Source: Gammaproteobacteria bacterium (GTDB lineage Bacteria > Pseudomonadota > Gammaproteobacteria > Steroidobacterales > GCA-2729495). Taken from it: DNA of 64,000 nucleotides. The notes beneath the pieces are model-generated. The model was not told the origin of the DNA. It saw nothing but the letters and a program-made list of their open reading frames with translations, and did not search any database. This document shows positions 32,411 through 43,663 of the stretch, one piece after another. The stretch's first letter is position 1, and every line of letters starts with the position of its first letter. The DNA lies in the NCBI GenBank assembly GCA_003695765.1, contig RFHQ01000118.1:1-64000 (forward strand). Reading direction: 5' to 3'. The translations under genes were made by a program, and so were the position numbers.

Positions 32411-33199
32411 TCATTCCTCCGGCCTGAAGATCAGCACGATGTTGCGTTCGAACAAGGCCGGATCCGGTGGCGGCGGCAGCGGCGCTGCCCGGTAGACCGC
32501 GTTCTCGATACTGCGGACCACGGCCGCGTCCCCGTTGCAACGGCCGATCTCGACGCCAACGACATCGCCGCCCGGAATCTGCCGGACCCGCAGTTCGCAT
32601 TCCAGTCCGGGGCCGGCGCTGGGTGGCTTGATCCAGTTGCGTTGCACCTTCTGGCGGATCACTTCGATCCACTGCGCCAGCAGGCCACCGCGAATGGCGT
32701 CTTCCCGCGCCTGCTCGGCCGCCAGCTGCGCCTGCAGCTCCGCTTCGCGCTCTGCCTGCCGCTGCCGCGCCTCGGCCGCTCGCCGCCGTTCCTCGGCTTC
32801 CCGCCGCCGGCGCTGTTCGGCCTCGCGCTGGCGTTGCGCCCTGGCCCGGCGCTCGGCCTCCGCCGCGGCCCGGCGTTGCTGCTCCAGCCGCTGCCGTTCC
32901 GCTGCCAGTCGGCGCTGTTCCTCCGCCCGGCGTTGCTGCTCCAGCGCCTCGCGCTGCCGGCGGGCTTCTTCGGCCCGTCGCCGTTCCTCTGTCTCCCGGC
33001 GCCGGCGCTGTTCGGCCTCGCGCTGGCGGACCGCTTCGAGATCCGGCACGACGGCCGCATCGATCGCCAGCCGCACCGGCTGCGAAGCCTGTCGCGGCCA
33101 CAGCGACAGGTTCGCCGCCAGCAGGCCCAGCAGCAGCAGATGAGCGCCGAGCGACAGGCCGAGCGGCAACAGCGAGTTCTCCGACTGGCGGATCTGCAC
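32411..33199 (-). CDS. tolA: Cell envelope integrity protein TolA
   Basis: 262 aa from a GTG 11 nt after the tolR stop (GAGG 9 nt upstream). A single N-terminal helix carries the SxxxHLLL element (SLGAHLLLLGLL) that contacts TolQR. Domain II (about residues 55-165) is a long helix with many REAEQRRRRE-type repeats, rich in Arg, Glu and Gln instead of the Ala/Lys pattern of E. coli TolA. The C-terminal TonB/TolA domain (WIEVIRQKVQRNWIKPP to the end) binds TolB/Pal. Complete but short for the family. Confidence 0.93.
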   Translation of the reverse strand: MQIRQSENSLLPLGLSLGAHLLLLGLLAANLSLWPRQASQPVRLAIDAAVVPDLEAVRQREAEQRRRRETEERRRAEEARRQREALEQQRRAEEQRRLAAERQRLEQQRRAAAEAERRARAQRQREAEQRRRREAEERRRAAEARQRQAEREAELQAQLAAEQAREDAIRGGLLAQWIEVIRQKVQRNWIKPPSAGPGLECELRVRQIPGGDVVGVEIGRCNGDAAVVRSIENAVYRAAPLPPPPDPALFERNIVLIFRPEE

Positions 33200-33210
33200 G
33201 CCGTGGCGCC

Positions 33211-33675
33211 TCAGCCGGCACCGGCGACTTCTTCCAGCGCCGCGTCGACATCCGCCGGGTCGGTCAGGAAACCGATCTTCGCAGCCCCGGCCTGTTGCAG
33301 CAGGACCATCGCCATGATGACCTGCCCATAGGCAACGCGCTTGTCGGCCTTCACCAGTACCGGCGTGTCCGGCTTGCGCCGCAACACAGCCGATGCCAGG
33401 CGCTTGATCTCGGCTGGCGGCCGGGCGCGCTCCTCGTCGTCGCCAACGTTCAGATACAGTCGGCCTTCGGCATCCAGCGCCAGGATCAGCGGCTCGTTGT
33501 CGCGGGTCAGGGCCGGATCCAGCGGCTCGGCCGCGGCTTTCGGCAGTTCGACTTCCACGCCCTGCGTGAGCAGCGGCGCCGTGATCATGAAAATGATCAG
33601 CAAGACCAGCATCACGTCGATGTAGGGAACGACGTTGATCTCGCCCATGAGCCGCCGTTTCTTCACCCGGGCCAT
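33211..33675 (-). CDS. tolR: Tol-Pal system protein TolR (ExbD family)
   Basis: 154 aa. A short basic cytoplasmic start (ARVKKRRLMGEINVVPYIDV) leads into one transmembrane helix carrying the proton-pathway aspartate in YIDVMLVLLIIFM, then a periplasmic ExbD/TolR domain. It works with TolQ as the proton-driven motor. The stop of tolQ lies 3 nt upstream. Confidence 0.96.
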   Translation of the reverse strand: MARVKKRRLMGEINVVPYIDVMLVLLIIFMITAPLLTQGVEVELPKAAAEPLDPALTRDNEPLILALDAEGRLYLNVGDDEERARPPAEIKRLASAVLRRKPDTPVLVKADKRVAYGQVIMAMVLLQQAGAAKIGFLTDPADVDAALEEVAGAG

Positions 33676-33678
33676 CGT

Positions 33679-34374
<696 letters not shown>

Positions 34375-34388
34375 CGACACAGACTCCG

Positions 34389-35432
34389 TCAGTCATCGCC
34401 GAACAGCGAGCCGGTGCCCGGCTGCCCGGCCGCCGCCCGCGGCAGCCCGAAATGTTCGTAGGCCAGCCGCGTCGCGACCCGTCCGCGGGCCGTGCGCTGC
34501 AGGAACCCCTGCTGGATCAGGAAGGGTTCGATCACATCCTCGATCGTGCCGCGCTCCTCGCTCAGGGCCGCCGCCAACGATTCGATCCCGACCGGCCCGC
34601 CGTCGAAGCGCTCGATGATCGTCAGCAGCAGGCGGCGATCCATGACATCGAATCCATGAGGATCGACATCCAGCAGATCCATCGCCGCCGCCGCGGTGTC
34701 TCCGGCGATTCGCCCGTCGCCCTCGACCTGCGCGAAATCGCGCACCCGCCGCAGCAGGCGATTGGCGATGCGCGGCGTGCCGCGGGCGCGGCTGGCGATC
34801 TGGCGCGAGCCTTCCGCGTCGATCGGCACCTCCAGGATGCCGGCCGCGCGCGTGACGATCCGTTCGAGTTCAGCCTGGCTGTAGAACTCCAGCCGCTGCA
34901 CGATCCCGAAGCGGTCGCGTAGCGGCGAAGTCAGCAGGCCCGCGCGGGTGGTCGCGCCGACCAGCGTGAACGGTGGCAGGTCCAGCTTGATCGAGCGCGC
35001 CGCCGGCCCTTCGCCGATGACGATGTCGAGCTGGAAGTCCTCCATCGCCGGGTACAGCACCTCCTCCACGACCGGGCTGAGCCGGTGGATCTCGTCGACG
35101 AACAGCACGTCCCGCGGCTCCAGGTTCGTCAGCATCGCAGCGAGATCGCCGGGCCGCTCCAGCACCGGACCCGAGGTGTGACGCAGGTTTACGCCCAGCT
35201 CGTTGGCGATGATGTGGGCCAGCGTGGTCTTGCCGAGCCCCGGCGGGCCGAAGATCAGCACATGGTCCATGGCCTCCCTGCGCTGCGCGGCCGCGGCGAT
35301 GAAGATGCGCATCTGGCGGCGCACCGGCTCCTGCCCGACGTAGTCGTCCAGCCGGCGCGGGCGGATCGCCGTTTCCACCGCGCTGTCATCCGGCCGGGCC
35401 TGCATCGTCACCAGGCGTTCCCCGTCTGCCAT
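34389..35432 (-). CDS. ruvB: Holliday junction branch migration helicase RuvB
   Basis: 347 aa AAA+ ATPase. Walker A is [12 protein letters not shown], Walker B is LFVDEIHRL, sensor 1 is VGATTRAG and the arginine finger lies in SPLRDRFG. The C-terminal winged helix includes [19 protein letters not shown]. It drives branch migration with RuvA. GGAGG is 4 nt before the ATG. Confidence 0.98.
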   Translation of the reverse strand: MADGERLVTMQARPDDSAVETAIRPRRLDDYVGQEPVRRQMRIFIAAAAQRREAMDHVLIFGPPGLGKTTLAHIIANELGVNLRHTSGPVLERPGDLAAMLTNLEPRDVLFVDEIHRLSPVVEEVLYPAMEDFQLDIVIGEGPAARSIKLDLPPFTLVGATTRAGLLTSPLRDRFGIVQRLEFYSQAELERIVTRAAGILEVPIDAEGSRQIASRARGTPRIANRLLRRVRDFAQVEGDGRIAGDTAAAAMDLLDVDPHGFDVMDRRLLLTIIERFDGGPVGIESLAAALSEERGTIEDVIEPFLIQQGFLQRTARGRVATRLAYEHFGLPRAAAGQPGTGSLFGDD

Positions 35433-35442
35433 CGCCCCTCCG

Positions 35443-36036
35443 TCAGCCCGCGGCCGCGCGCAGGACCTGCCGCAGCACATCCTCGGTGCTGGTCAGGTCT
35501 TCCGGCACCGCCGCCAGCATGCGGCGCGCCTCCGCCGGCTTGTAGCCGAGCGCCAGCAGCGCCGTCAGCGCTTCCGCGTGGGCTGCGGCCGGGGCCGCGG
35601 CCATCTCGCCGTCGCCGGCCGGCAGCGCCGCCCCGTCCCCCAAGCGGTCCCGCATCTCGATGATCAGGCGCTCGGCCGTCTTGCGGCCGACACCGGGCAG
35701 CTTGATCAACGCGGCCTTGTCGTCGTTACGCACGCAAGCGGCGAAGCCTTCGACGCTGATGCCGGACAGCACGGCCAGGGCCAGCTTGGCGCCGACCCCG
35801 GAGACCTTCAGCAATTCACGGAACAGCCGCCGCTCGGCTTCGGTGCCGAAAGCGTACAGCGTCTGCTGGTCCTCGCGCACCACGAGCTGCGTGTGCAGCT
35901 GCACTTCGCTGCCCGGCGACGGCAGTTCGAAAAAGGTCGACATCGGTGCTTCCAGTTCGTAACCGACGCCACCGACGTCGACCAGCAACCACGGCGGTTC
36001 CTTGCGCAGCAGCACGCCCCGGAGGAAGCCGATCAT
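35443..36036 (-). CDS. ruvA: Holliday junction branch migration protein RuvA
   Basis: 197 aa. An N-terminal OB-fold (MIGFLRGVL...[14 protein letters not shown]) is followed by two helix-hairpin-helix motifs ([18 protein letters not shown] and [21 protein letters not shown]) and a C-terminal three-helix domain that contacts RuvB. The ATG overlaps the ruvC stop (ATGA). Confidence 0.98.
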   Translation of the reverse strand: MIGFLRGVLLRKEPPWLLVDVGGVGYELEAPMSTFFELPSPGSEVQLHTQLVVREDQQTLYAFGTEAERRLFRELLKVSGVGAKLALAVLSGISVEGFAACVRNDDKAALIKLPGVGRKTAERLIIEMRDRLGDGAALPAGDGEMAAAPAAAHAEALTALLALGYKPAEARRMLAAVPEDLTSTEDVLRQVLRAAAG

Positions 36037-36554
36037 CGCCGCGCTCCCGCCGCATGCAGCCGGCCGGTCAGAGCCCGCAGGCCACGGCTGTGAGCGTGGC
36101 AGAGTGCGACCGCGAGGGCATCGGCCGCGTCCGTGGCCGGCAGCTCGTCGAGCCGCAGCAGCATCCGAACCATCTGCTGCACCTGCTGCTTGCCCGCGCC
36201 GCCATGGCCGGCGACGGCCTGCTTGACGGCCCGGGCGGCGTATTCGTGCAGTTCGACGCGCGCGTCGAAGGTTGCGCAGATCGCTGCGGCCCGCGCCTGC
36301 CCGAGCTTCAGCGCGCTGTCGGCATTGCGGTTGACGAAGACCCGTTCGATCGCGACTTCGGCGGGTCGGTAGTCGCGCACCAGCGCGGCGACCGCATCGA
36401 AGATCCGCTGCAGGCGCTCACCGAGCCCCCCGCTACCGATCTGGATGCAGCCGCTGGCGACGTGGCGATTCTGCTGGCCCGCGCTATCGATGATCCCGTA
36501 ACCGGTCACCCGTGAACCGGGGTCGATGCCGAGGATGCGGATCGCGTCGCTCAA
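36033..36554 (-). CDS. ruvC: Holliday junction resolvase RuvC with probable TTG start
   Basis: 173 aa. The active-site acidic residues are visible: D in ILGIDPGS, E in VAIERVF, and the pair in TDAADALAVALCHAH. It cuts four-way junctions in complex with RuvAB. No ATG or GTG lies between the yebC stop (36565-36567) and the conserved GIDPGS; the TTG at 36554 gives MSDAIRILGIDPGS and exactly the E. coli length. No clear Shine-Dalgarno precedes it, so translation is probably coupled to yebC. Confidence 0.93.
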   Translation of the reverse strand: MSDAIRILGIDPGSRVTGYGIIDSAGQQNRHVASGCIQIGSGGLGERLQRIFDAVAALVRDYRPAEVAIERVFVNRNADSALKLGQARAAAICATFDARVELHEYAARAVKQAVAGHGGAGKQQVQQMVRMLLRLDELPATDAADALAVALCHAHSRGLRALTGRLHAAGARR

Positions 36555-36564
36555 GAGCAGGCCG

Positions 36565-37308
36565 TCACAGGCGCGCGAGGATCTCATCGGAGATCTCGGC
36601 GTTCGAATAGACCTGCTGGACGTCGTCGAGGTCTTCGAGCATCTCCAGCAGGCGCACCATCTTGCCAGCGTCGTCCTCATCGAGCTCGGCATTGACCGAC
36701 GCGCGCATCGTGACCTCCGCCAATTCCGGCTGTAGCCCGGCCGCCAGCAACGCATCGCGCACGGACTCGAAGTCCTCGGGGGCGCAGAGCACGTCGATCG
36801 AGCCGTCGTCGTTGCTGACGACATCTTCGGCACCGGCCTCCAGCGCCACCTCCATGAGCTGGTCTTCGTCCACGCCGGCCGGAAAGCTGATCAGCCCGAC
36901 CTTGTTGAAAAGGTAGGCGACCGAACCGTCCGCGCCGAGGTTGCCGCCGAATTTCGTGAACGCGTGCCGCACCTCGGCCACGGTCCGATTGCGGTTGTCG
37001 GTCAGGCACTGAACCATCACCGCCACGCCGCCAGGTCCGTAGCCCTCATAGCTGATCTCCTCGAAATCGCTGCCCTCCAGCTGTCCCGAGCCGCGCTTGA
37101 TCGCACGCTCGATGTTGTCCTTGGGCATGCTCTGGGCCCTGGCCTTCTCGATCGCCAGGCGCAACCGCGGATTCGCCGCCGGGTCCGGGTCGCCGAGCTT
37201 CGCCGCCACCGTGATCTCGCGGATCAGTTTGGTGAACAGCTTGCCGCGTTTCTTGTCCTGGGCACCCTTGCGATGCTGGATGTTCGCCCATTTGCTATGG
37301 CCAGCCAT
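36565..37308 (-). CDS. yebC: YebC/PmpR family protein
   Basis: 247 aa. It starts [21 protein letters not shown], the invariant family opening, then [31 protein letters not shown] and an acidic C-terminal region. Family members act as transcriptional regulators or as ribosome-associated factors for difficult proline stretches. It is directly upstream of ruvC, the conserved gammaproteobacterial context. Confidence 0.97.
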   Translation of the reverse strand: MAGHSKWANIQHRKGAQDKKRGKLFTKLIREITVAAKLGDPDPAANPRLRLAIEKARAQSMPKDNIERAIKRGSGQLEGSDFEEISYEGYGPGGVAVMVQCLTDNRNRTVAEVRHAFTKFGGNLGADGSVAYLFNKVGLISFPAGVDEDQLMEVALEAGAEDVVSNDDGSIDVLCAPEDFESVRDALLAAGLQPELAEVTMRASVNAELDEDDAGKMVRLLEMLEDLDDVQQVYSNAEISDEILARL

Positions 37309-37329
37309 GCCGCTGTCGCTCCCCGGCCT

Positions 37330-37887
37330 TCAGAATCTCAGGTTGACGCCGACGTGCAGGCCGGTGTCGAAGTAGGCGCGCGGCGCCTGGTCGTACTCGG
37401 CCTTCACATAGCGGACACCGATATAGGCATCGGCATTGCGCAACAGGTTGTAGGCTGCTCGCAGTTCGTAGTCTTCCAGCTTCTCGACCTCGCCGATACC
37501 GAGTACCTGGGGACCGTAGTAGGCCGACCCGGCGATGCTGAAGCGGTTATACCGCGGCAGCGTGTAGCGGAGGAAGCCGCCGAGCGCGAAGATCAGGCCG
37601 TCCTGATCGTCGAGATCGCCGTTGGCGAAGACTCCGCGGATACCGAGCCCGCCCTGCAGCGGATTGCCGCCCTCGCTGGCCAGACCACTGAGGTACAGCC
37701 CGCCGTGCAGCGCGTCGCCGTTGTCCGCATGGTGCAGCCAGCCCGCATCCCAGGCCAGCTGACTGCCTTCGAAGGGGCGGGCGAAGCGCAGGCGGAAGGC
37801 ATCGCCGTTGAAACTCAGGTCCAGCTCGCTGGCCGCCGCCGGGGCCGCCCACAGCAGCGCGCCCAGCAGGATCAGAAGACCTCTCAT
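37330..37887 (-). CDS. YfaZ-like outer membrane protein
   Basis: 185 aa. The signal peptide ends near AAAS (about residue 20). Then ELDLSFNGDAFRLRF, WDAGWLHHADNGDALHGGLYLSG, GIRGVFANGDLDDQDGLIFALGGFLRY and a terminal strand DTGLHVGVNLRF ending in F. The pattern matches YfaZ-type small barrels of unknown role. It is downstream of lpd, separated by 77 nt, and upstream of yebC on the same strand. Confidence 0.8.
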   Translation of the reverse strand: MRGLLILLGALLWAAPAAASELDLSFNGDAFRLRFARPFEGSQLAWDAGWLHHADNGDALHGGLYLSGLASEGGNPLQGGLGIRGVFANGDLDDQDGLIFALGGFLRYTLPRYNRFSIAGSAYYGPQVLGIGEVEKLEDYELRAAYNLLRNADAYIGVRYVKAEYDQAPRAYFDTGLHVGVNLRF

Positions 37888-37964
37888 CCCGGGGTTCCTC
37901 GACAACAACGGCCGTATGATAACCGACGGCCGCCCGTCGCTGGCAATTTTCGCGGCGGCCGCCG

Positions 37965-39392
37965 TCAGCGATTGATCGCGTGAATCGCCCGCTGGTCGGC
38001 AGACAGCGCCGCCTCGTGGATCGCCTCGGTCAGGGTCGGGTGTCCGTGGATCGTGCGCTGCAGGTCCTCGGCGCTGGCCTGGAATTCCATGGCCACGACG
38101 GCCTCGCCGATCAGCTCGCCCGCGAGCGGGCCACAGATGTGTACGCCGAGGATCTCGTCGCTGGCCGCATCGGCCAGCATCTTGACCAGCCCGGCCGCGT
38201 GATCCATCGCCTTCGCGCGGCCGCTGGCGGCGAAATTGAAGGTGCCGACCTTGTAGGCGACCCCGGCGGCCTGCAGTTCTTCCTCGGTCTTGCCCACCCA
38301 GGCGATCTCGGGCGTGGTGTAGATGATCGACGGAATCACGCCGTAATTCACCTCGGCATATTCGCCGGCGATCAGGTCCGCCACCATGATTCCTTCTTCC
38401 GAGCCCTTGTGCGCCAGCATCGGCCCGCGCACGCAATCGCCGATCGCCCAGACGTTGAGCGCCGTGGTCCGACACTCCTGGTCGACCGCAATGAAACCAC
38501 GCTCGTCGACATCGACCCCGGCCAGCGGATCCAGCAGGCCCTCGGTGCAGGGCCGTCGGCCGACCGCAACGACGACCTTGTCCACGGCCAGTTCATGATC
38601 GCCCTGCTCGTCCTCGTAACGCAGCCGCAGCGCCTCGCCGGACTGCTCCACGGCCTGCACCGTCGCGCCCAGCCGGATGTCCAGCCCTTGCTGCTTGAAT
38701 TGACGCTGCGCCTCGCGGGCAATTTGCGCATCGGCCATGAACAGGAAGCGGTCCATGGCCTCGAGGATCGTGACCTTCGCGCCCAGGCGCGACCAGACGC
38801 TGCCCAGTTCCAATCCGATCACGCCGCCGCCGATCACGCCCAGCCGCTCCGGAACGCGGTCGAACTCCAGTGCTCCCCAGGAGTCGACGATGCGCTCGCC
38901 ATCGAAAGGTGCGATGTCCAGCTCGACCGGTGTCGAACCGCTGGCCAGGATCACGTGTTCGGCTTCCAGCAGCTCGGCTTCGCCCTCCAGCGGGGTGTAA
39001 CGCACCTTGTTGTCCGGCAGCAGCTGGCCGCGCCCGTGCAGGCCGGTGACCTTGTTGGCCTTGAACAGGGCGCTGATGCCGCCGGACAGTTCCCGCGTGA
39101 TGCGCGTCTTGCGCGCCTGCATCTGCGCCAGGTCGAGCGCCAGCTCGCCGACGCCGATGCCGTGGTTCGCGAATTCCCGCTGGGCGCGGTGGTACAACTC
39201 GGAGGATTCCAGCAACGCCTTGGACGGGATGCAGCCCGCATTCAGGCAGGTACCGCCGAAGGCCGGTGTCCCGTCGCGGTTCAGCCAGGCATCGACACAG
39301 GCCGTGTCCAGGCCGTGCTGCGCCGCGCGGATCGCGGCCACGTAGCCGGCGGGACCGCCGCCGATGACGACGACGTCGAATTTTCTGCTCAT
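37965..39392 (-). CDS. lpd: Dihydrolipoamide dehydrogenase (E3)
   Basis: 475 aa flavoprotein. FAD-binding GGGPAGYVAAIRAAQ is near the N-terminus. The redox disulfide is GGTC49LNAGC54IPSK. The NAD-binding motif is GVIGGGVIGLELGSVW, and the C-terminal active-site HGHPTLTEAIHEA supplies the His-Glu pair. It reoxidises lipoamide of the 2-oxoglutarate (and possibly pyruvate) dehydrogenase complex. It lies 22 nt after sucB. Confidence 0.97.
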   Translation of the reverse strand: MSRKFDVVVIGGGPAGYVAAIRAAQHGLDTACVDAWLNRDGTPAFGGTCLNAGCIPSKALLESSELYHRAQREFANHGIGVGELALDLAQMQARKTRITRELSGGISALFKANKVTGLHGRGQLLPDNKVRYTPLEGEAELLEAEHVILASGSTPVELDIAPFDGERIVDSWGALEFDRVPERLGVIGGGVIGLELGSVWSRLGAKVTILEAMDRFLFMADAQIAREAQRQFKQQGLDIRLGATVQAVEQSGEALRLRYEDEQGDHELAVDKVVVAVGRRPCTEGLLDPLAGVDVDERGFIAVDQECRTTALNVWAIGDCVRGPMLAHKGSEEGIMVADLIAGEYAEVNYGVIPSIIYTTPEIAWVGKTEEELQAAGVAYKVGTFNFAASGRAKAMDHAAGLVKMLADAASDEILGVHICGPLAGELIGEAVVAMEFQASAEDLQRTIHGHPTLTEAIHEAALSADQRAIHAINR

Positions 39393-39414
39393 CGCTGTTG
39401 TCCTTAGCCCGGCC

Positions 39415-40701
39415 TCAGACCTGCAGCAGCAGGCGGCCCGGGTCTTCCAGGGCTTCCTTGACGGTGACCAGGAACTGCACCGCCTCGCGGCCGTCGATGA
39501 TGCGGTGATCGTAGGTCAGCGCCAGATACATCATCGGCCGCGCGGCGATCTCGCCGTCGACGACCACCGGCCGCGACTGGATCCGGTGCATGCCCAGGAT
39601 GCCGCTCTGCGGCGGGTTCAGGATCGGCGTCGACAGCATCGAGCCGAAGATCCCGCCGTTGGTGATCGTGAACGTACCACCGGTCAGATCCTCCATCGCG
39701 ATCGTGCCTTCACGCGCCTTGCGCGCAAAGGCGTCGATGGCCTTCTCGATGTCTGCGAAACCGAGCCGGTCGGCGTCGCGGACCACGGGCACCAGCAGGC
39801 CGCGCTCGCTGGAGACCGCGATGCCGATGTCGTAGTAATCGTGATAGACGATCTCGTTGCCCTCCACCGAGGCGTTGACCACCGGGAAACGGCGCAAGGC
39901 CTCGATCGAGGCGCGCACGAAGAAGGACATGAAGCCGAGGCGCACACCATGCGTCTTTTCGAAGGCTTCCTTATGGCGGGCACGCAGCGCGATGACTTCG
40001 CTCAGGTCGACCTCGTTGAAGGTGGTCAGCATCGCCGCATTGCGCTGTGCCTCGACCATGCGCTCGGCGATGCGCGCGCGCAGCCGGCTCATCGGCACGC
40101 GGTGCTCGCTGCGGTCGGCGGCCGGCGCCACGGCGATGGGCTGGTCCTCCGGAACGGCCTCGGGCTGCACCGGCCGGTTCAGAAAGGCCAGCACGTCGCT
40201 CTTGAGTATGCGTCCGCCGCGGCCGCTGCCCGGAATCTGTGCCGGGTCCAGGTCGTGCTCTTCCAGCAAGCGGCGCACCGACGGGCTCAGCTTCGTCGCA
40301 CCCTCCGCGGGCGGTCCGCCCCCGACCTGCGACTCGGCAGCGGCGGGCCCCGACCTGACCGGTGGCGCCGTTGCCACCGCAGCGGCTGGTGCGCCGCTCG
40401 CCCCCGCCGTGCCCGAGTCGGTCGCCGCTGCCACCTCGCCTGCCGGCGCGGTCGCGACCGCCTCGCCTTCCTCGATCACCGCGAGCAACTGCCCGCTGGT
40501 CACGGTCGCGCCGTTGTCGACCTTGATTTCCTTCAGTACGCCGGCAGCCGGCGCCGGCACCTCCAGCACGACCTTGTCGGTCTCCAGGTCGACGAGATTC
40601 TCGTCGCGGGACACCGGATCGCCCGGCCGCTTGTGCCAGGCCACCAGCGTCGCGTCGCTGACCGACTCGGGAAGTTGGGGAACCTTGACCTCGATGCTCA
40701 T
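39415..40701 (-). CDS. sucB: 2-oxoglutarate dehydrogenase E2, dihydrolipoyl succinyltransferase
   Basis: 428 aa. The lipoyl domain has the modified lysine in [10 protein letters not shown] (K43). An Ala/Pro/Ser/Thr-rich linker follows, then the E1/E3-binding domain ([19 protein letters not shown], about residues 130-165). The catalytic domain has the active site [10 protein letters not shown] (H399). It transfers succinyl groups to CoA. It is 7 nt downstream of sucA. Confidence 0.97.
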   Translation of the reverse strand: MSIEVKVPQLPESVSDATLVAWHKRPGDPVSRDENLVDLETDKVVLEVPAPAAGVLKEIKVDNGATVTSGQLLAVIEEGEAVATAPAGEVAAATDSGTAGASGAPAAAVATAPPVRSGPAAAESQVGGGPPAEGATKLSPSVRRLLEEHDLDPAQIPGSGRGGRILKSDVLAFLNRPVQPEAVPEDQPIAVAPAADRSEHRVPMSRLRARIAERMVEAQRNAAMLTTFNEVDLSEVIALRARHKEAFEKTHGVRLGFMSFFVRASIEALRRFPVVNASVEGNEIVYHDYYDIGIAVSSERGLLVPVVRDADRLGFADIEKAIDAFARKAREGTIAMEDLTGGTFTITNGGIFGSMLSTPILNPPQSGILGMHRIQSRPVVVDGEIAARPMMYLALTYDHRIIDGREAVQFLVTVKEALEDPGRLLLQV

Positions 40702-40708
40702 GCCTCTG

Positions 40709-43540
40709 TCAATCCTCGTTGCCGGGAGCGCCGCTGAGCGCGGTCCTCACCAGGTCCTGCTGCTGCTGCACGTGCAGCTGGAAGATTCCAGGCGCCGGCG
40801 CCGCCGCGTGCGGCCGGCCGGCGTAGTAGAGCTCCTGCTGCGGGCCGAGCGGGGCCTGGAGCCGGTGCCGCACCTGATACCAGGCGCCCTGGTTCTGCGG
40901 CTCTTCCTGGCACCAGACGATCTCCCGGGCCCGCGGGTAGGCGGCGATCGCCGCCGCGTACTCCTGCACCGGAAACGGGTAGAGCTGCTCGATGCGCACG
41001 ATCGCGACCTGCTCCAGCCCCTCGCTGCGGCGCGCCTCGAGCAGATCGTAGAAGACCTTGCCGCTGCAGAACACGATCCGCGTGATCGCCTGCGGGTCGT
41101 GCTCGTCGATCTCCGGAATCACCAGCCGGAAGCGGCCGGTGCACAGTTCCGCCAGCGGTGAGCTGGCCAGGCGGTGGCGCAGCAGGCTCTTCGGCGTCAT
41201 CACGACCAGCGGCTTGCGCAGCTTGCGCAGCATTTGCCGCCTGAGCATGTGGAACATCTGTGCGGGCGTGGACGGCACACAGACCTGGATGTTGTTCTCG
41301 GCGCACAGCTGCAGGAAGCGTTCCAGCCGTGCCGAGGAGTGTTCCGGCCCCTGCCCTTCCTGACCGTGCGGCAGGAACAGCGTCATGCCACAGAGGCGGC
41401 CCCACTTCGCTTCGGCCGAGGTGATGAACTGGTCGATCACGACCTGCGCGCCGTTGGCGAAATCGCCGAACTGGGCCTCCCAGATCACCAGCGTATCCGG
41501 CACCGTGGCCGCGTAGCCGTACTCGAAGGCCATGACCGCCTCTTCGGAGAGCAGCGAGTCGGTGACCGTGAAGGAACCGGCCTGATTGTCGACATCGTCC
41601 AGCGGGATGTAGCAACGTCCGGTCACCTGGTCGTAGAGAGCCGCATGCCGGTGAAAGAATGTGCCCCGCCGGCTGTCCTGCCCGGTCAGGCGCACCCGGT
41701 AACCCTGCCGCAACAGGCTGCCGTAGGCCATCATCTCGGCGAAGCCCCAGTCCATCGGCACTTCGCCGGCCGCCATGCGCTCGCGGTCGGTGATGATGCG
41801 CGCGACGCGCGGATGCAAGGTGAACCCCCGCGGGATTCGCGTGACCTCGCGACCGAGAAAACGGCACTCCGCCTCGCTGATCGCCGTGTCCACGACTTCA
41901 TCCGGGTCGGCGCGCATATACGGCGTCCAATCCACTGTGAACTCATTGCCGGCATTGCCGACCACGGCCTGCGGCAGAGGCTGCCCTGCATCCAGCCGGG
42001 CGCGGTAGGCCTCGGCCATTTCGTCGGCCTCGGGGGCCTGGACCACGCCCCGCTCGATCAGCCGTTGCGTGTAGAGCTGGCGAACCGTCGGATGTTTGCG
42101 AATCGCCTGATACATGATCGGCTGCGTGGCGGCCGGCTCGTCCGCCTCGTTGTGCCCGTGCCGCCGGTAACAGACCAGGTCTATGACGACGTCCTTGTGA
42201 AAGGTCTGCCGGTACTCCAGCGCCAGCCTGGTCACGAATACGCAGGCCTCGGGGTCGTCGCCGTTCACGTGAAAGATCGGCGCCTCGATCATCTTGGCGA
42301 TGTCGCTGCAGTACGGGGTGGAACGCGCATCACGGGGGTCGCTGATCGTGAAGCCGATCTGGTTGTTGACGACGATGTGTACGGTGCCACCGGTGCGAAA
42401 GCCGCGTGCCTGACTGAGCTGAAATGTCTCGGCGACCACGCCCTGCGCGGCGAAGGCCGCGTCGCCGTGGATCAGCACTGGCAGGATCTCGGCGCCGGCG
42501 GTGTCGCCGCGACGCTCCTGCCGGGCCCGCACGGAGCCCTGAACGACGGGGTCGACGATCTCGAGATGCGAGGGGTTGAAGGCCAGCGCCACGTGGATCT
42601 GTCCGCCCGGCGTCTGAATATCCGACGAAAAGCCCAGGTGGTATTTGACATCGCCGGAACCCTGCAGGCGGCTCAGGTCGCGGCCGCCCTCGAATTCCTC
42701 GAACAGCTCCTGCGGTGCCTTGCCAAGGATATTGACGAGGACGTTGATGCGCCCGCGGTGGGCCATGCCGATCACGGCTTCCTGAATGCCGTTCATGCCG
42801 CCGTGCTGAATCAACGTGTCCAGCATCGGGATCAGGCTGTCACCGCCTTCCAGCGAAAAGCGCTTCTGGCCCACGTATTTCGTATGCAGGTAGCGCTCGA
42901 TCCCCTCGGCCGCGGTCAGCTGTTCGAGGATCGCGCGGCGCTCTTCGGCTGTGAACGGGTCGGTCAGCATCCCGCGTTCGAGGCGCTGACGGATCCACAG
43001 GCGTTCGCGCCCACGAGACAGGTGCGCGAAATCCGCGCCCACATGGCCGCAATAGACCTGCCGCAGGATCCGCAGAATCTCCCGCAATGGCAGCCGCGCG
43101 TCCCCGGTGCCTGCGAGCCCGCCGGTGTAGAACTCGGTGTCCATGTCGGCCTCGCCGAGGCCGAGGTAGTCGAGCTTCATCACGGCCGGCATGCGCCGGC
43201 GGGCCAGTCCCAGCGGGTCGAGGTCGGCGACCTGGTGCCCGCGCAGGCCGTAGACCTGAATCAGGCGGGCCACCGCCGCTTGCTTCTCGTTCGACGCCGC
43301 GGCCGCCCGCCGAAGCCGGCGCGGACCGGCCGGAACCCCGGTGACCGGGGTCTGCGCCGGGCGCGGCCCGGCGGCCGCCGGTTCGGCCTCCGGCGGCCCG
43401 AGGCGATCGAAGAACGCGCGCCAGTTCGGCGGCACGGACGCCGGATTCTCCAGATAGGCCTCGTACAGTTCTTCGACGTAGACGGCGTTGCTGCCGAACA
43501 GGGCCGACCAGGCGTATTGCTGCTGCAGAGACTGGCTCAT
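40709..43540 (-). CDS. sucA: 2-oxoglutarate dehydrogenase E1 component
   Basis: 943 aa, full length. The N-terminal helix segment ([22 protein letters not shown]) binds E2. Thiamine-diphosphate region residues are in [11 protein letters not shown] (about 257) and [12 protein letters not shown] (about 357). Later come [13 protein letters not shown]-like ([14 protein letters not shown]), [21 protein letters not shown] and [12 protein letters not shown]. It decarboxylates 2-oxoglutarate. It heads the sucA-sucB-lpd operon; the 123 nt before it hold a weak TACACT -10 candidate on the minus strand. Confidence 0.98.
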   Translation of the reverse strand: MSQSLQQQYAWSALFGSNAVYVEELYEAYLENPASVPPNWRAFFDRLGPPEAEPAAAGPRPAQTPVTGVPAGPRRLRRAAAASNEKQAAVARLIQVYGLRGHQVADLDPLGLARRRMPAVMKLDYLGLGEADMDTEFYTGGLAGTGDARLPLREILRILRQVYCGHVGADFAHLSRGRERLWIRQRLERGMLTDPFTAEERRAILEQLTAAEGIERYLHTKYVGQKRFSLEGGDSLIPMLDTLIQHGGMNGIQEAVIGMAHRGRINVLVNILGKAPQELFEEFEGGRDLSRLQGSGDVKYHLGFSSDIQTPGGQIHVALAFNPSHLEIVDPVVQGSVRARQERRGDTAGAEILPVLIHGDAAFAAQGVVAETFQLSQARGFRTGGTVHIVVNNQIGFTISDPRDARSTPYCSDIAKMIEAPIFHVNGDDPEACVFVTRLALEYRQTFHKDVVIDLVCYRRHGHNEADEPAATQPIMYQAIRKHPTVRQLYTQRLIERGVVQAPEADEMAEAYRARLDAGQPLPQAVVGNAGNEFTVDWTPYMRADPDEVVDTAISEAECRFLGREVTRIPRGFTLHPRVARIITDRERMAAGEVPMDWGFAEMMAYGSLLRQGYRVRLTGQDSRRGTFFHRHAALYDQVTGRCYIPLDDVDNQAGSFTVTDSLLSEEAVMAFEYGYAATVPDTLVIWEAQFGDFANGAQVVIDQFITSAEAKWGRLCGMTLFLPHGQEGQGPEHSSARLERFLQLCAENNIQVCVPSTPAQMFHMLRRQMLRKLRKPLVVMTPKSLLRHRLASSPLAELCTGRFRLVIPEIDEHDPQAITRIVFCSGKVFYDLLEARRSEGLEQVAIVRIEQLYPFPVQEYAAAIAAYPRAREIVWCQEEPQNQGAWYQVRHRLQAPLGPQQELYYAGRPHAAAPAPGIFQLHVQQQQDLVRTALSGAPGNED

Positions 43541-43663
43541 CGCGACGGACGGGGACGCTGTGGGCGGAGCACCGCGAAAATGACGTCAAGCCTGCTGGCT
43601 CGGAAGGCGCGCTAGTGTAGCCGAACGCCCGGCGCGGCGAAATGCCGGTGCAGTGGCCGGGGA

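Noticed and set aside
32700-33050. Tandem DNA repeat or CRISPR-like array
   Set aside because: The periodic GC-rich text is the coiled-coil coding part of tolA. There are no spacer-repeat units of constant length.
31089-33251. A 720-codon frame that would extend tolB through tolA
   Set aside because: The upstream part is low-complexity Arg/Ala/Gly text in the wrong frame of tolA. TolB begins with its own signal peptide near 32402.
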